Origin: Rhodocyclaceae bacterium
GTDB taxonomy: Bacteria; Pseudomonadota; Gammaproteobacteria; Burkholderiales; Rhodocyclaceae
NCBI GenBank assembly: GCA_013791905.1
Contig: VMSX01000021.1
Coordinates: 62,001 to 126,000 of the forward strand
Direction: 5' to 3'
Length of the DNA stretch: 64,000 nt
The translations under genes were made by a program, and so were the position numbers. Numbering within the stretch: the first letter of the stretch is position 1; every line of letters begins with the position of its first letter. Positions 18,443 through 28,289 of this stretch are shown here, in pieces. The notes under the pieces were generated by a model, which did not search any database, was not told where the DNA came from, and saw only the letters and a list, made by a program, of their open reading frames with translations.

Positions 18443-21400
18443 GATGTCAGCGAGCGTCTGAGCACCTGACTGGCGGTCAGTGCGGCGGTGAAATCCATGC
18501 GGGCGATAGCGGTATCGAGGGGCGTCAATTTGGCGCCGAGAACGGTACCGAAGTCTTGTTGCAAGGCGCTGTGCGCATCGAGGGCGCGCAGATTATGGTT
18601 GGCGAGCAGCGCTTCGAGGGCTTCCAGCACGGCGCTGAGGCGCGCAGAGTCGACGAGCGGTTGTGCTGGGGCTGGCGCGGAGTCAGGCGCAAACTGCGCG
18701 GCAACGCTTGCCAGCACCGCCAGCGTTGCGTCCAGCTTGGCATCCAGGCGATCGGGCAGGGTGGCGATGGTCGCAGGGTCGTGGCCGTTCTTGACCGCGG
18801 TTTCGGCGTTGCGGGCAAAATCGGCCAGTGCGCTGGCACCCAGTGTGCCGGCGAGCCCTTTGAGCGTGTGCAGTTCGCGCGCCGCAGCGGCTTGGTCGTC
18901 CTGCTGCAGGGCTTGGCGCAGGCGCTCGCGCAGTGTCTGCTGATCCTGCTGGAAGATTTCCAGTATCCTGGCATACGCCGCGCGATTGTTGCCCAGCCGG
19001 GCCAGTGCATCGGCCAGGGCGAAGCCTGGCGGCAGCTCCGGCAGCGGGGCGGTGGCGGCGGCTGTCTGCGGTTGCGGCAAGCTGGCCGGGGCGGGCGGCG
19101 TGTGCGTGCAATGGCGCAGCAGTGTGGCGACCAGCGTTTCCACGTCGATGGGTTTGCCCACATGGTCGTTCATGCCGGCCGCCAGACAATTTTCGCGGTC
19201 GACAGGCAGTGCGTTCGCGGTCATGGCGATGATCGGCAACTGGTGCAGACCCATCTTGCCCCGCAGGATGCGCGTGGCTGTGAAACCGTCCATGTCGGGC
19301 ATCTGGATGTCCATCAGCACGGCGTCGTACGGCCGCTCGGCGGCGGCGATGTACTCGATGCCCTGGCGACCGTTGCCTGCCACGTCCACCTGGGCGCCCT
19401 GAATTTCGAGCAGTTCCCGCGCCACTTGCTGATTGGTCGGGTTGTCTTCCACCAGCAGCAGGTGCAGACCGGCCAGCGGGCAAGACAGCGGTCGTGCGAT
19501 GGCGCGGCGCTCGAGAGATGTGCCGCGCCCAGCATTGGCGTCGGCAAGGGCGTCGAACAGCATCGAGGCGGTGACCGGCTTGACCAGAAAGCCGTCGAGC
19601 GGGTTGGCGGCCGACTCAAGTCGGTGAGCCAGTACCTCCCGGCCATGGGCCGTGATCATGATGATTAGAGGTATCTGCCCGGCCCGGCGTAGCGCGCGGA
19701 TGCGCAGCGCGGTTTCCCAGCCGTCCATGTCGGGCATTTGCCAGTCGACAAAAATGGCATCGTAGCGCGGCTGGCCGTCAACGCCGGCATCCAGTCGGGC
19801 AAGTGCCTCGGCACCACTTGTCACGGCGTCGGCCTGCCAGCCGAGGCGAGCAACCGTGTCGGCAAGTACGGCGCGGGCGGTGGCATTGTCGTCGACAATC
19901 AGCACGCGCAGCGGGAGGGGTTGTGCGGCGTCGCTGCGCAATTCCGTCGTGGATACGCCAGCTTCATTCCCGCGCGAAAATTCGAGGATGAAGGAAAAGC
20001 GGCTGCCATGCGCCGGCGTACTGCTGACAGCCAGTTCGCCACCCATCAGGCGCACCAGACGCTGGCTGATCGCCAGCCCCAGCCCGGTGCCGCCAAAACG
20101 ACGGCCGGTGGAGGCCTCGGCCTGGGTGAAGCCCTCGAAGATGCTCTTCAGCTTGTCGGCGGCAATGCCGATGCCGCTATCGCGCACTGCGAATTCGACA
20201 CGCACCGTTTTCGGCGTGCTTTCCAAGATGCGCAAGCTCAGTACCACTTCGCCATGTGCGGTAAATTTGACGGCGTTGCCGGCGAGGTTGAGCAGCACCT
20301 GTTGCAGGCGCAGAGCATCGCCGTTCAGCACGCGGGGAATGTCGGCGCCGATATCAAACAGGACTTCCACGTTCTTGCGCGCGACGGCGGTGGAGAGCAC
20401 CACGGATAAATTGCGCAGCAGTTGGTCAAGGCGGAAGGGCGCATTTTCAATTTCCATCTTGCCGGCCTCGACCTTGGAGAAATCAAGGATGTCGTTGAGG
20501 ATGCCCAGCAGCGACTGCGCCGCCGCATGCGATTTTTGCGCGTAATCCCGTTGCCGGTCGGTGAGTTCAGTGTGCTGCAGGAGTTGCAGCAGTCCCAGCA
20601 CGGCGTTCATCGGCGTGCGAATTTCGTGGCTCATGTTGGCGAGAAACTGGCCCTTGGCACTGCTGGCTGCCTCGGCAGCCAGTTTCGCCTCGATCAGCGC
20701 CACCTCCATGGCCTTGCGCTCGGTGACGTCGCGGGCGGCGGCATAGATCAGCTGGTCTTGCGGGGTTGCATGCCATTCGAGGGTGCGGTAATCGCCCGCG
20801 GCGGAGCGGAAACGCTGGGTGAATTTGACCGCCGGCTCACCTGCCGCCAGTTCGGTCAGCGCTGTCAGTGTGGCTGCCTTGTCGTCCGGGTGCACGAAGT
20901 CGAGGAGGCAGGCGTTTTCCAGTTGGGTGCGCGAATAACCCAGCCTCGCCTCCCAGGCGGAATTGAGTTTCTTGAAACAGCCGCTGGTATCGGCGATGCA
21001 GAGCAGATCGAGCGTCACATTGAAGAAGCGTTCCAGTTCCGCGCTTTTTTCCCGCAGCGCCGCTTCGATGGCGATGGTTTCCTGTATGGCGCTACGGCGG
21101 CGGCGCTGCAACAGGTACAAGCCGGTCACCGAACTCAGCAGCAGCAGGCCGAACAGCGCGCCGCGCGCCCGGACTTCCTGCCGCCACGGCGCATACAGCG
21201 CATCCACGTCGCGTGCGACCGCAACGACCAGCGCATTGTCCATGAACAGGCCGGCAGGCTGCACGGTCTGATGCGCCGCCATGCGCTGTCCGTCAGCGCC
21301 ATGGGTAATGCCGGTCAGCACGGTCGCCATCTGGCCGCTTGCCATGTGCTGGGTGAAGAATGAGCCGGGGGCTTTCATGTCGGTGCCAGCTACCCCTTCA

Positions 21401-22056
21401 GGGTCGGGAAGTCGCATGAACAAAGTGCCATTGCCATGCGCAATGGACGCCCACATGTCCGGCGCATAGAGCACCGAGCCGAGCAGAATCTTGAATTCCT
21501 GCGGATCGATGGCGGCCGTGACCACGCCGGCGAACTCGCCCTGCGGACCGACGATCATGCGTGTCACGCTGAAGATATAGGGGCCCAGCACGCTTTTGAA
21601 GGGCGGGCTGACATAGAGCGAGTCCGGGTGCGGATTGTTGCGCGCCGCCTGGAAATAATCGCGGTGGCTGAAGTTCATTCCGACAAACTCCGTGCGACTC
21701 GACGCGCGGACAGTGCCTAAGGCATCGATAGTCAACATGGTGCGCACACCCGTCAGGGCATCCGTGAAGGCGCCCAAGCGGCGGTTGGCCAGTGCCATGC
21801 CGCTCTTTTCCTTCTCCCAGACGGGCAATTCATCGCGAACGTTGGCCAGTGCGCGGTTGATCGCGAAGAGCTGGCGGCCGAGGTTGTCGTGGATGACTTT
21901 CGCCTGGGCAGCGAGCCGCTCACGCTCGCGGCTGCCGACCGCCGAATGCTCTTCGAATAATGAATAAGCGACGAAGCCACCTAGAACCAGCAACGCAGCG
22001 GTGAGCAGCAGCCATTCGGCTAGGAAGGCAAGAGGGCGACGGGCGGCAGTTTCCAC
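18439..22056 (-). CDS. Hybrid sensor histidine kinase: dCache-like, PAS, HisKA, HATPase, REC, REC, Hpt
   Basis: A 1205-residue membrane phosphorelay kinase. TM1 (about 12-32) and TM2 (about 300-320, FGLLLLSSVTGLYLL) flank a periplasmic sensor of about 270 residues that looks like dCache/PDC (FVGMNFSHRDYFQAARN, SVTRMIVGPQGEFAGVV). A PAS domain (FFNVTLDLLCIADTSG) follows, then the kinase with phosphorylated His477 (NMSHEIRTPMNAVLG), ATP-binding boxes (GNAVKFT, DSGIGIA, FGGTGLGLAIS), two receivers (VDWQMPDMDG; MDIQMPDMDG) and a C-terminal Hpt (LHTLKGLAGTLGA). It starts at GTG 22056 with no clear Shine-Dalgarno. It leads the operon with the REC-GGDEF and double-REC genes. The ligand is unknown. 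Confidence 0.93.
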   Translation of the reverse strand: METAARRPLAFLAEWLLLTAALLVLGGFVAYSLFEEHSAVGSRERERLAAQAKVIHDNLGRQLFAINRALANVRDELPVWEKEKSGMALANRRLGAFTDALTGVRTMLTIDALGTVRASSRTEFVGMNFSHRDYFQAARNNPHPDSLYVSPPFKSVLGPYIFSVTRMIVGPQGEFAGVVTAAIDPQEFKILLGSVLYAPDMWASIAHGNGTLFMRLPDPEGVAGTDMKAPGSFFTQHMASGQMATVLTGITHGADGQRMAAHQTVQPAGLFMDNALVVAVARDVDALYAPWRQEVRARGALFGLLLLSSVTGLYLLQRRRRSAIQETIAIEAALREKSAELERFFNVTLDLLCIADTSGCFKKLNSAWEARLGYSRTQLENACLLDFVHPDDKAATLTALTELAAGEPAVKFTQRFRSAAGDYRTLEWHATPQDQLIYAAARDVTERKAMEVALIEAKLAAEAASSAKGQFLANMSHEIRTPMNAVLGLLQLLQHTELTDRQRDYAQKSHAAAQSLLGILNDILDFSKVEAGKMEIENAPFRLDQLLRNLSVVLSTAVARKNVEVLFDIGADIPRVLNGDALRLQQVLLNLAGNAVKFTAHGEVVLSLRILESTPKTVRVEFAVRDSGIGIAADKLKSIFEGFTQAEASTGRRFGGTGLGLAISQRLVRLMGGELAVSSTPAHGSRFSFILEFSRGNEAGVSTTELRSDAAQPLPLRVLIVDDNATARAVLADTVARLGWQADAVTSGAEALARLDAGVDGQPRYDAIFVDWQMPDMDGWETALRIRALRRAGQIPLIIMITAHGREVLAHRLESAANPLDGFLVKPVTASMLFDALADANAGRGTSLERRAIARPLSCPLAGLHLLLVEDNPTNQQVARELLEIQGAQVDVAGNGRQGIEYIAAAERPYDAVLMDIQMPDMDGFTATRILRGKMGLHQLPIIAMTANALPVDRENCLAAGMNDHVGKPIDVETLVATLLRHCTHTPPAPASLPQPQTAAATAPLPELPPGFALADALARLGNNRAAYARILEIFQQDQQTLRERLRQALQQDDQAAAARELHTLKGLAGTLGASALADFARNAETAVKNGHDPATIATLPDRLDAKLDATLAVLASVAAQFAPDSAPAPAQPLVDSARLSAVLEALEALLANHNLRALDAHSALQQDFGTVLGAKLTPLDTAIARMDFTAALTASQVLRRSLTS

Positions 22057-22149
22057 TTAAGTATCATACGCCTTTTGGCTGAATGTAAAACTATTGTAGT
22101 ATAGCTTTATAAATACATAATTATGATGGACTGATAAATAATCACCGCC

Positions 22150-22265
22150 CCGCTGAGGGGGGGCAAGCTGGCAGTCACCTCACCCCTTGCGAGGCACTCC
22201 GTACCCATCCGGGCATTTCATCCCGCTAGTCCCGCAGCGATGTCCTTCGGTCATGCCAATTTTTA
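22150..22265 (-). repeat. Dispersed repeat, degenerate long form
   Basis: In minus orientation it reads GGCATGACCGAAGGACATCG, GGGACTAGCGGGATG, then GCCCGGATGGG and TGCCTCGCAAGGGGTGAGG. It shares the TGACCGAAGG core and GGGACTRGCGGGA block with 8672-8718, 16546-16592 and 57383-57432. The rest of 22057-22349 holds only A+T-rich kinase upstream sequence and the aceA terminator. Confidence 0.5.
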
Positions 22266-22276
22266 GTGTGCCCGCA

Positions 22277-22306
22277 AAAAAGCCGCACCGGTTGCCCGGT
22301 ACGGCT
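22277..22306 (-). terminator. Intrinsic terminator of aceA
   Basis: An 11-bp stem (AGCCGCACCGG/CCGGTACGGCT, one wobble on the RNA) with a 4-base loop, followed on the minus strand by six T residues. It lies 44 bases past the aceA stop. Confidence 0.85.
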
Positions 22307-22349
22307 TCTTCGCTCCACTCCCTCTGTATCGAGGGTTAGTTAAACCTTC

Positions 22350-23660
22350 TCAGTGAAACTGCTCCTCCTCCGTCGAGCCGGTCAGCGCCTTGACGCTGGA
22401 CTGGCCGCCCTGAATGACGGTGGTGACGTCGTCGAAATAACCGGCGCCGACTTCCTGCTGGTGCGAGACGAAGGTGTAGCCCTTGTCGCGCGCGGCAAAT
22501 TCCTGCTCCTGCACCATGTTCACGTAATGCTTCATGCCTTCTCCGCGCGCGTAGGCGTGGGCGAACTGGAAGGTGTTGAACCAGTTGATGTGGATGCCGG
22601 CCAGCGTGATGAACTGGTACTTGTAGCCCATCGCCGCAAGCTCGTCCTGGAAGCTGGCGATGGCCTTGTCGTCGAGGTTCTTCTTCCAGTTGAAGGAGGG
22701 CGAGCAGTTGTAGGCGAGCAGCTTGCCGGGGGACTTGGCCAGCACGGCCTGGGCGAACTCGCGGGCGAAGCCGACGTCGGGCTTGCCGGTCTCGCACCAC
22801 ACCAGATCGGCGTAGGGGGCATAGGCCACGCCGCGGCTGATCGATTGCTCAAGGCCGTTCTTGACGCGGTAGAAGCCTTCGGCGGTGCGCTCGCCGGTGA
22901 GGAAGGGTTTGTCATTTGCGTCGTGGTCGGAGGTCAGCAGGTTGGCGGCTTCGGCATCGGTGCGCGCCAGCACGATGGTCGGCACGTTCATCACGTCGGC
23001 GGCGAAGCGGGCGGAAATCAGCTTTTCGCAGGCTTCCTGGGTCGGCACCAGAACCTTGCCGCCCATGTGACCGCACTTCTTCACGGCGGCGAGCTGGTCC
23101 TCGAAATGCACGCCGGCGGCACCGGCGACGATCATGTTCTTCATCAGCTCGAAGGCATTGAGCACACCACCAAAGCCGGCTTCGGCATCCGCCACGATGG
23201 GCAGGAAATAGTCGATGAACTCCTTGTCGCCGGGATTGATGTCGCGCGACCATTGAATTTCGTCGGCGCGTTTGAAGGTGTTGTTGATGCGGCGGACCAT
23301 GGCGGGCACCGAGTCGTAGGCGTAAAGTGACTGGTCCGGATACATGGTTTCGGAAGTATTGCCGTCGGCGGCGACCTGCCAGCCCGACAAGTAGACGGCC
23401 TCCAGGCCAGCCTTGGCCTGCTGCATGGCCTGGCCGGCGGTGATGGCGCCGAAGGCGTTCACATAGCCTTTTTTCGCGCCGCCGTTGATCTTTTCCCACA
23501 GCTTCTCGGCGCCGCGCCGCGCCAGCGTGTGCTCGATGGGCAGTGAGCCGCGCAGACGGACGACGTCTGCCGCGCTATAGCCACGCTTGACGCCTTTCCA
23601 GCGGGGATTGGTGGCCCAGTCTTTTTCCAGGGCCTCGATTTGTGTTTTGCGATCGGTCAT
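22350..23660 (-). CDS. aceA: Isocitrate lyase
   Basis: Cleaves isocitrate to succinate and glyoxylate, the first step of the glyoxylate bypass. The 436-residue length fits the proteobacterial enzyme. The catalytic signature [17 protein letters not shown] is at about residues 194-210 (nucleophilic Cys in KKCGH). Other hallmarks are [25 protein letters not shown] and [15 protein letters not shown]. The ATG at 23660 is preceded by GAGAGGACCCCTGAC; the in-frame extension to 23741 is not supported by homologues. A perfect 16-bp palindrome lies 128-143 bases upstream of the start. Confidence 0.97.
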   Translation of the reverse strand: MTDRKTQIEALEKDWATNPRWKGVKRGYSAADVVRLRGSLPIEHTLARRGAEKLWEKINGGAKKGYVNAFGAITAGQAMQQAKAGLEAVYLSGWQVAADGNTSETMYPDQSLYAYDSVPAMVRRINNTFKRADEIQWSRDINPGDKEFIDYFLPIVADAEAGFGGVLNAFELMKNMIVAGAAGVHFEDQLAAVKKCGHMGGKVLVPTQEACEKLISARFAADVMNVPTIVLARTDAEAANLLTSDHDANDKPFLTGERTAEGFYRVKNGLEQSISRGVAYAPYADLVWCETGKPDVGFAREFAQAVLAKSPGKLLAYNCSPSFNWKKNLDDKAIASFQDELAAMGYKYQFITLAGIHINWFNTFQFAHAYARGEGMKHYVNMVQEQEFAARDKGYTFVSHQQEVGAGYFDDVTTVIQGGQSSVKALTGSTEEEQFH

Positions 23661-23787
23661 GTCAGGGGTCCTCTCAGAGCGTATGTTGGGGTGAAACTTG
23701 ATTGACTTCTGCTTGCCCGCAAGCCTGATGGATGGCCGCACGGGTCAGGTGGAATGCAGTATACCGACCTTATTGCAAAGCAACAAG

Positions 23788-23803
23788 TATCTTATATAAG
23801 ATA
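23788..23803. promoter_or_regulatory. Palindromic operator upstream of aceA
   Basis: TATCTTATATAAGATA is a perfect 16-bp palindrome sharing its central 12 bases with the aceB site (10373-10384). The same type of site flanks gntR. The remainder of 23661-23963 has no gene; it must also hold the upstream region of the divergent cyclase gene. Confidence 0.6.
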
Positions 23804-23963
23804 TAACTTAGAAAGTTTTGATGGGGACCTGAGTCAGCATCTTCCGGGACGAGGCAATGCTTACGGTAAATACAAGGATTGCTGATGATCTCAGTATGAA
23901 CTTTTGGAGGGGCATGGCCCGCTTTGTGACAATATCGCGGTTCTGCTGCATGTTCGCCAAGCC

Positions 23964-25427
23964 ATGACCCATCAGCCTCGCCTCTTTGATCGCCGTCGCC
24001 TACTGCTGCTGGTGAGTTTCCTTCTTTTCGCTGGTTTCTTTGCGACGACGCTGTTTGGTTATTACGTTTCCAAGCAGGCGATTCGCGATGCCATCATCGA
24101 TCAGGATCTGCCGCTCACTTCAAGCAACATCTATTCGGAGATTCAGAAGGATCTGGTGCGGCCAGTGTTGATTGCGTCGACCATGGCCAGCGACACCTTC
24201 CTGCGCGACTGGGTTTTGCAGGGAGAGCAGAACGTCAGCGAGATGGCCCGTTATCTGGACGAGATAAAGAAGCGCTACGGCGCTTTCAGCAGTTTCTTTG
24301 TCTCGGAGAAGAGCGGGATTTACTACACCAGTGCCGGTGTGCTCAAGCGCGTGGCCCAAGTGGAGCCGCGCGATGCATGGTACTACCGTGTCCGGGCGAT
24401 GCAGGAAGACTACGAGATCAATGTCGATCCAGACCTCGCCAACCAGGACGCCCTGACCATCTTCATCAACTACCGAGTCCACGACTTTTCCGGAAATTAC
24501 ATCGGCGTAACCGGCGTGGGCCTCACCGTGGATGCCGTGCGCCACCTGATTGGCGAATACCAGCAACGTTTCAAGCGCACCATTTATTTTGTCGATGGGC
24601 AGGGCAAGGTCGTGATCTTCGGCAACCGCGTCGATCGCGATCCGAATCTGCGTGCCGCCGCGGGTTTGGGCGAACTGGTCGAGCGTATCCTCAAGGATAA
24701 GAGTGGTTCCTACCAGTACCAGGCTAATGGCGACAACCATATTCTCAATGTAAATTATCTGCCCGAGCTCAAGTGGTATTTGTTCGTCGAACAGAACGAA
24801 GAACCTGCCCTCGCCGAAATCCGCCAGACGCTCTACGTCAATCTGGGCATCAGTCTGGTGGTCACGCTGGTGGTCCTGTTTCTTACCCACCTCGCGCTAT
24901 CGCGTTACCAGAAACGCATGGAGGAACTGGCGGCAACCGACAAACTCACCGGTTTGCTTAATCGTCAGGCCTTCACCATCTTCTTCGACAAACTGGTGGC
25001 CGAGTATCGCCGCGAGCCGCGGCCGACCTCTGCGCTGCTAGTCGACTTGGACCATTTCAAGGAGATCAACGACAGCCACGGCCATCTCTCCGGTGACCGC
25101 GTCCTGCAGGGCGTGGCGCAACTCCTGCAAGACGGCTTGCGCGAGTCGGACATCGCCGTCCGCTGGGGCGGCGAAGAGTTTTTGCTGGTGCTGCGTGCCT
25201 GCGATCTGGCCGAGGCGCGGCGTATCGCCGAGAAGCTGCGGCAGGACATCGATGAACATGTTTTCGCTGTTGCTGACAAGAAGATCAGGGTAACGATCAG
25301 TATCGGTGTCGCCGAGTATGACGGCAGCGAGCTACCCGACCAGTGGATCAATCGCGCGGATCGTGGTCTTTACTCGGCGAAGAATGGCGGTCGCAATCGT
25401 GTTGGCGTGGTGCTGTTCCCCGACTAG
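23964..25427 (+). CDS. Membrane diguanylate cyclase with periplasmic dCache-type sensor
   Basis: 487 residues. TM1 lies at about 12-32 (LLLVSFLLFAGFFATTLFGYY) and TM2 at about 286-306 (LGISLVVTLVVLFLTHLAL). The extracytoplasmic region between them has dCache-like features (DAWYYRVRAMQEDYEINVDPD, FSGNYIGVTGVGLTVDAV). The cytoplasmic GGDEF domain (DKLTGLLNRQAF, LVDLDHFKEINDSHGH) carries an active GGEEF at 402-406. A longer frame from a TTG at 23904 exists, but ATG 23964 starts right before the membrane segment, although without a clear ribosome binding site. The downstream permease gene is 21 bases away. Confidence 0.9.
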   Translation: MTHQPRLFDRRRLLLLVSFLLFAGFFATTLFGYYVSKQAIRDAIIDQDLPLTSSNIYSEIQKDLVRPVLIASTMASDTFLRDWVLQGEQNVSEMARYLDEIKKRYGAFSSFFVSEKSGIYYTSAGVLKRVAQVEPRDAWYYRVRAMQEDYEINVDPDLANQDALTIFINYRVHDFSGNYIGVTGVGLTVDAVRHLIGEYQQRFKRTIYFVDGQGKVVIFGNRVDRDPNLRAAAGLGELVERILKDKSGSYQYQANGDNHILNVNYLPELKWYLFVEQNEEPALAEIRQTLYVNLGISLVVTLVVLFLTHLALSRYQKRMEELAATDKLTGLLNRQAFTIFFDKLVAEYRREPRPTSALLVDLDHFKEINDSHGHLSGDRVLQGVAQLLQDGLRESDIAVRWGGEEFLLVLRACDLAEARRIAEKLRQDIDEHVFAVADKKIRVTISIGVAEYDGSELPDQWINRADRGLYSAKNGGRNRVGVVLFPD

Positions 25428-25448
25428 GATTCCAGAGGCTGAATACAG

Positions 25449-26234
25449 ATGGAATATCTGACGATATGTCTCGTTGCCGTGCTGGCTTCCGGCCTTACGC
25501 TGTTTTCCGGTTTTGGCCTCGGCACAATTCTGACCCCGGCCTTCGCCCTGTTTTTCCCGATCCCGACGGCCATTGCCATGACGGCCGTGGTGCATCTGTC
25601 CAACAACCTGTTCAAGATCGGCCTGGTCGGCCGTAATGCGGACTGGCGGGTGGTCGCCCGCTTCGGCCTGCCGGCGGCGTTGGCCGCCATCGCCGGCGCC
25701 AGCCTGCTGGCGCTGTTTGCCCATCTGCCGGCCTGGGGCAGTTATCTGATCGGCGACCGGGTGCACGAAATCACGCCGGTCAAGGTGGTCATCGGGCTGC
25801 TGATCGCGACTTTCGCCTTGCTGGAACTTTCGTCGCGCTTTGAGAAGCTTTCTTTTTCAGCGCGCTGGATGCCGCTTGGCGGAGTGCTGTCGGGTTTCTT
25901 CGGGGGGCTGTCCGGTAATCAGGGCGCCTTTCGTGCTGCCTTCCTGGTCAAGGCGGGACTTTCCAAAGAGGCTTTCGTCGGCACCAGTGCCGGTTGTGCT
26001 GTGTTGGTCGATGGCGTGCGGCTGGTGGTCTACGGCGCGGCTTTCCATGGCGGCGGCTGGGCGGTACTACAGGGCGAAAATGGCGGACTGGTGATTGCCG
26101 CAACGCTCTGCGCGTTTGTCGGCGCCTGGTTCGGCAAGCGGCTGCTGAAGAAGGTCAGCCTGCGTTTTGTCCAGCTGACGGTCGCGGCCATGATGGTGCT
26201 GATCGGCAGCGGACTGGCGGCCGGCCTGCTGTGA
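25449..26234 (+). CDS. TauE/SafE (TSUP) family anion permease
   Basis: 261 residues with seven to eight hydrophobic segments in two related halves. GFGLGTILTPAFALFFP near the start and GFFGGLSGNQGAFRAAFLVKAGL in the middle are the two glycine-rich TSUP repeats. Members move sulfite, sulfoacetate, thiosulfate or other organosulfur anions across the inner membrane. Substrate is not readable here. It follows the dCache cyclase gene by 21 bases and so probably shares its transcript. A link with the sulfide dehydrogenase operon is possible, but the two are 17 kb apart. Confidence 0.85.
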   Translation: MEYLTICLVAVLASGLTLFSGFGLGTILTPAFALFFPIPTAIAMTAVVHLSNNLFKIGLVGRNADWRVVARFGLPAALAAIAGASLLALFAHLPAWGSYLIGDRVHEITPVKVVIGLLIATFALLELSSRFEKLSFSARWMPLGGVLSGFFGGLSGNQGAFRAAFLVKAGLSKEAFVGTSAGCAVLVDGVRLVVYGAAFHGGGWAVLQGENGGLVIAATLCAFVGAWFGKRLLKKVSLRFVQLTVAAMMVLIGSGLAAGLL

Positions 26235-26355
26235 TCTGGTTGCGCTCCTTCGCGTCAGCTTTCGATGCCGCCGAGGCGCCTCTGTCCAGCGAAATTCTAT
26301 TCATAACGAGGTATATTAGGCTGACTAAACAAGGCGGTGTGCCATTCAAGTTCTC

Positions 26356-28215
26356 ATGAAAGATAAGCGCTTCTACGATTTTCTGCACCGACAGATCCCG
26401 GTCTTAATGGTTCTGTCGCTGTTCCCCGGACTGGGTTATCTCTTCCTTGGCTGGCTCAACGACATCTTCATGCCAGCCTTCGTCTGGTATCTGCTAGTCA
26501 TCGCGGTCGCGCTGTGGGGGTATCGGCTTTACCGGATTCTCGACTTCGATGCGATGGGCGAAAGCCGGCGCGATCACTGGTATCGGCAGTGCTCATGGTT
26601 CGTCTATGCCTTCTTCCTGCTGTGGACGCTGATCTTCTTGCTCTACGTCGGACAGGACGCCTATAAGCTCCACTACATCGCCATCTTCACCGAGATTGGC
26701 GCCGCGGTCGTTGCCTCGTCGTTGCTGGCTTCGGACCGCCGCCTCTACCGGCCGACCATCTTCATCCTGATGGTGCCGTTGATTATCTATTTTCTCTTTA
26801 TCGGCGAATGGTATGGCTATGTCCTGACGATCTTCGCCTGCACCCTGACCTGGGTCCTGCTGTATGCCGCCACAAGCAGTCACAATTTATTGATGCAGGC
26901 CTATCACCAGGCCACCCACGATAGCCTCACCGCCATCTACAACCGGCAATATTTCATCGAGCACCTGCAGACGCGCATGAATTCACTGAGCGAGAGCGGC
27001 GAATTCGCCTACCTGCTGCTCATCGACCTCGACCACTTCAAGACCGTCAATGACTCACTGGGACACGATATCGGCGATCACCTTCTGCAGGACGTTGTCG
27101 CGCGCCTGCAGCAGCAGACGCCGGCCGGTGCTGTCCTGGCTCGCCTCGGTGGCGATGAGTTCATCATCACCGGTGGCGATTTCGCCGGTCGGGCAGCCTG
27201 CGAGCAGGCCGCGCTGGAACTGTCGGCAAACCTGATCGCCCGACTCAAGGAGATCTATGTCGTCGCCAAGCATCATCTCTACATCAGCGCCAGCATCGGC
27301 GTGAGCATCATCAGCCGCCGCGGCGCCAACGCCGGCACCTTCATCAAGGAGGCCGACATTGCAATGTACGAGGTCAAGGCCAAGGGGCGCGATGGTGTCT
27401 TCATGTTCAATGAGGAAATGTCCGCGCGTGTCGAGAATCGGCTGGAGATCGAACGGCTGCTTCATTTCGCACTGGCCAATAACGAAATCACCTTGCACTA
27501 TCAGCCGCAACTGGATCGTACGGGACGCGTCGTCGGCGTCGAAGCGCTGGCACGCTGGAACAACGCGTCGCTCGGTTCGGTATCGCCCGCACAATTCATT
27601 CCAATCGCCGAGCAGACGGGCCTGATTGTCGAACTGGGCAGCCACATCCTGGAAACCGCGTTCAGGACACTGCGCGAGTGGCATGACCAGGGCATCGAAC
27701 TGGATCAGTTCTCGATCAACCTCAGCATGCGGCAACTTACTCATTACGATTTCGAGGCGCAGGTCGATACTCTGGCGCAGCGCCATCTTGACGCAGGCCT
27801 GTGTCGCAAGCTGATGTTCGAGATTACGGAATCGATCGACGCCGAAGATATCAATCAGGTCATTCTGGTGATGAACCGGGTCAAGCAGCTGGGCATCCGC
27901 TTTTCCATGGACGATTTCGGTACCGGCTATTCGTCACTCAGCTATCTGAATCGCCTCCCGCTCGACGAGATCAAGATCGACCGCGCCTTTGTCTGCGTGC
28001 TGGGTCATGAAAAAGAGGGGCAGGCGATGGTCTCCACCATTCTCGACATGGCAAAGATTCTCAAGCTGAATGTTGTGGCCGAAGGCGTGGAAACCGCGGA
28101 GCAATTCGACTTCCTGTTCCGGCACGACTGCCAGTTGTTCCAAGGCTACTATTTCGCGAAACCGCTGCCCCAAGACCAGTTCCTGAGTTACTACCGACAG
28201 CGGCAATCGGGGTAA
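26356..28215 (+). CDS. Membrane GGDEF-EAL protein
   Basis: 619 residues. The first 180 residues form about six membrane segments (MVLSLFPGLGYLFLGWL, FVWYLLVIAVALWGY, WFVYAFFLLWTLIFLLYVG and others) with no periplasmic domain of note. The GGDEF domain (HDSLTAIYNRQYF, IDLDHFKTVNDSLGH) keeps GGDEF at 265-269. The EAL domain keeps EAL at 396-398, NLSMRQL, EITES and DDFGTGYSSLSYL with KIDRAF. Both activities could therefore be real. It starts 121 bases after the permease gene and is followed by an intrinsic terminator. Confidence 0.93.
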   Translation: MKDKRFYDFLHRQIPVLMVLSLFPGLGYLFLGWLNDIFMPAFVWYLLVIAVALWGYRLYRILDFDAMGESRRDHWYRQCSWFVYAFFLLWTLIFLLYVGQDAYKLHYIAIFTEIGAAVVASSLLASDRRLYRPTIFILMVPLIIYFLFIGEWYGYVLTIFACTLTWVLLYAATSSHNLLMQAYHQATHDSLTAIYNRQYFIEHLQTRMNSLSESGEFAYLLLIDLDHFKTVNDSLGHDIGDHLLQDVVARLQQQTPAGAVLARLGGDEFIITGGDFAGRAACEQAALELSANLIARLKEIYVVAKHHLYISASIGVSIISRRGANAGTFIKEADIAMYEVKAKGRDGVFMFNEEMSARVENRLEIERLLHFALANNEITLHYQPQLDRTGRVVGVEALARWNNASLGSVSPAQFIPIAEQTGLIVELGSHILETAFRTLREWHDQGIELDQFSINLSMRQLTHYDFEAQVDTLAQRHLDAGLCRKLMFEITESIDAEDINQVILVMNRVKQLGIRFSMDDFGTGYSSLSYLNRLPLDEIKIDRAFVCVLGHEKEGQAMVSTILDMAKILKLNVVAEGVETAEQFDFLFRHDCQLFQGYYFAKPLPQDQFLSYYRQRQSG

Positions 28216-28230
28216 ATGTTGGAATACCCC

Positions 28231-28260
28231 CCCCCGCATCGATACTGATGCGGGGGTTTT
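28231..28260 (+). terminator. Intrinsic terminator after the GGDEF-EAL gene
   Basis: Perfect 10-bp stem CCCCCGCATC/GATGCGGGGG with a GATACT loop, followed by TTTT. It lies in the convergent gap with acnB (ends at 28290). Confidence 0.85.
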
Positions 28261-28289
28261 AGGTGCTTGCCTAAGCGAATCTTCAGACC

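Noticed and set aside
22441-22455. GGCGCCGACTTCC in aceA as a repeat copy
   Set aside because: The match ends outside ten bases and it encodes a conserved block near the isocitrate lyase C-terminus.
23904-23963. TTG start extending the dCache cyclase by 20 residues
   Set aside because: It adds a stretch with no homology before the membrane segment; the ATG at 23964 begins next to the arginine-rich lead of the first helix.
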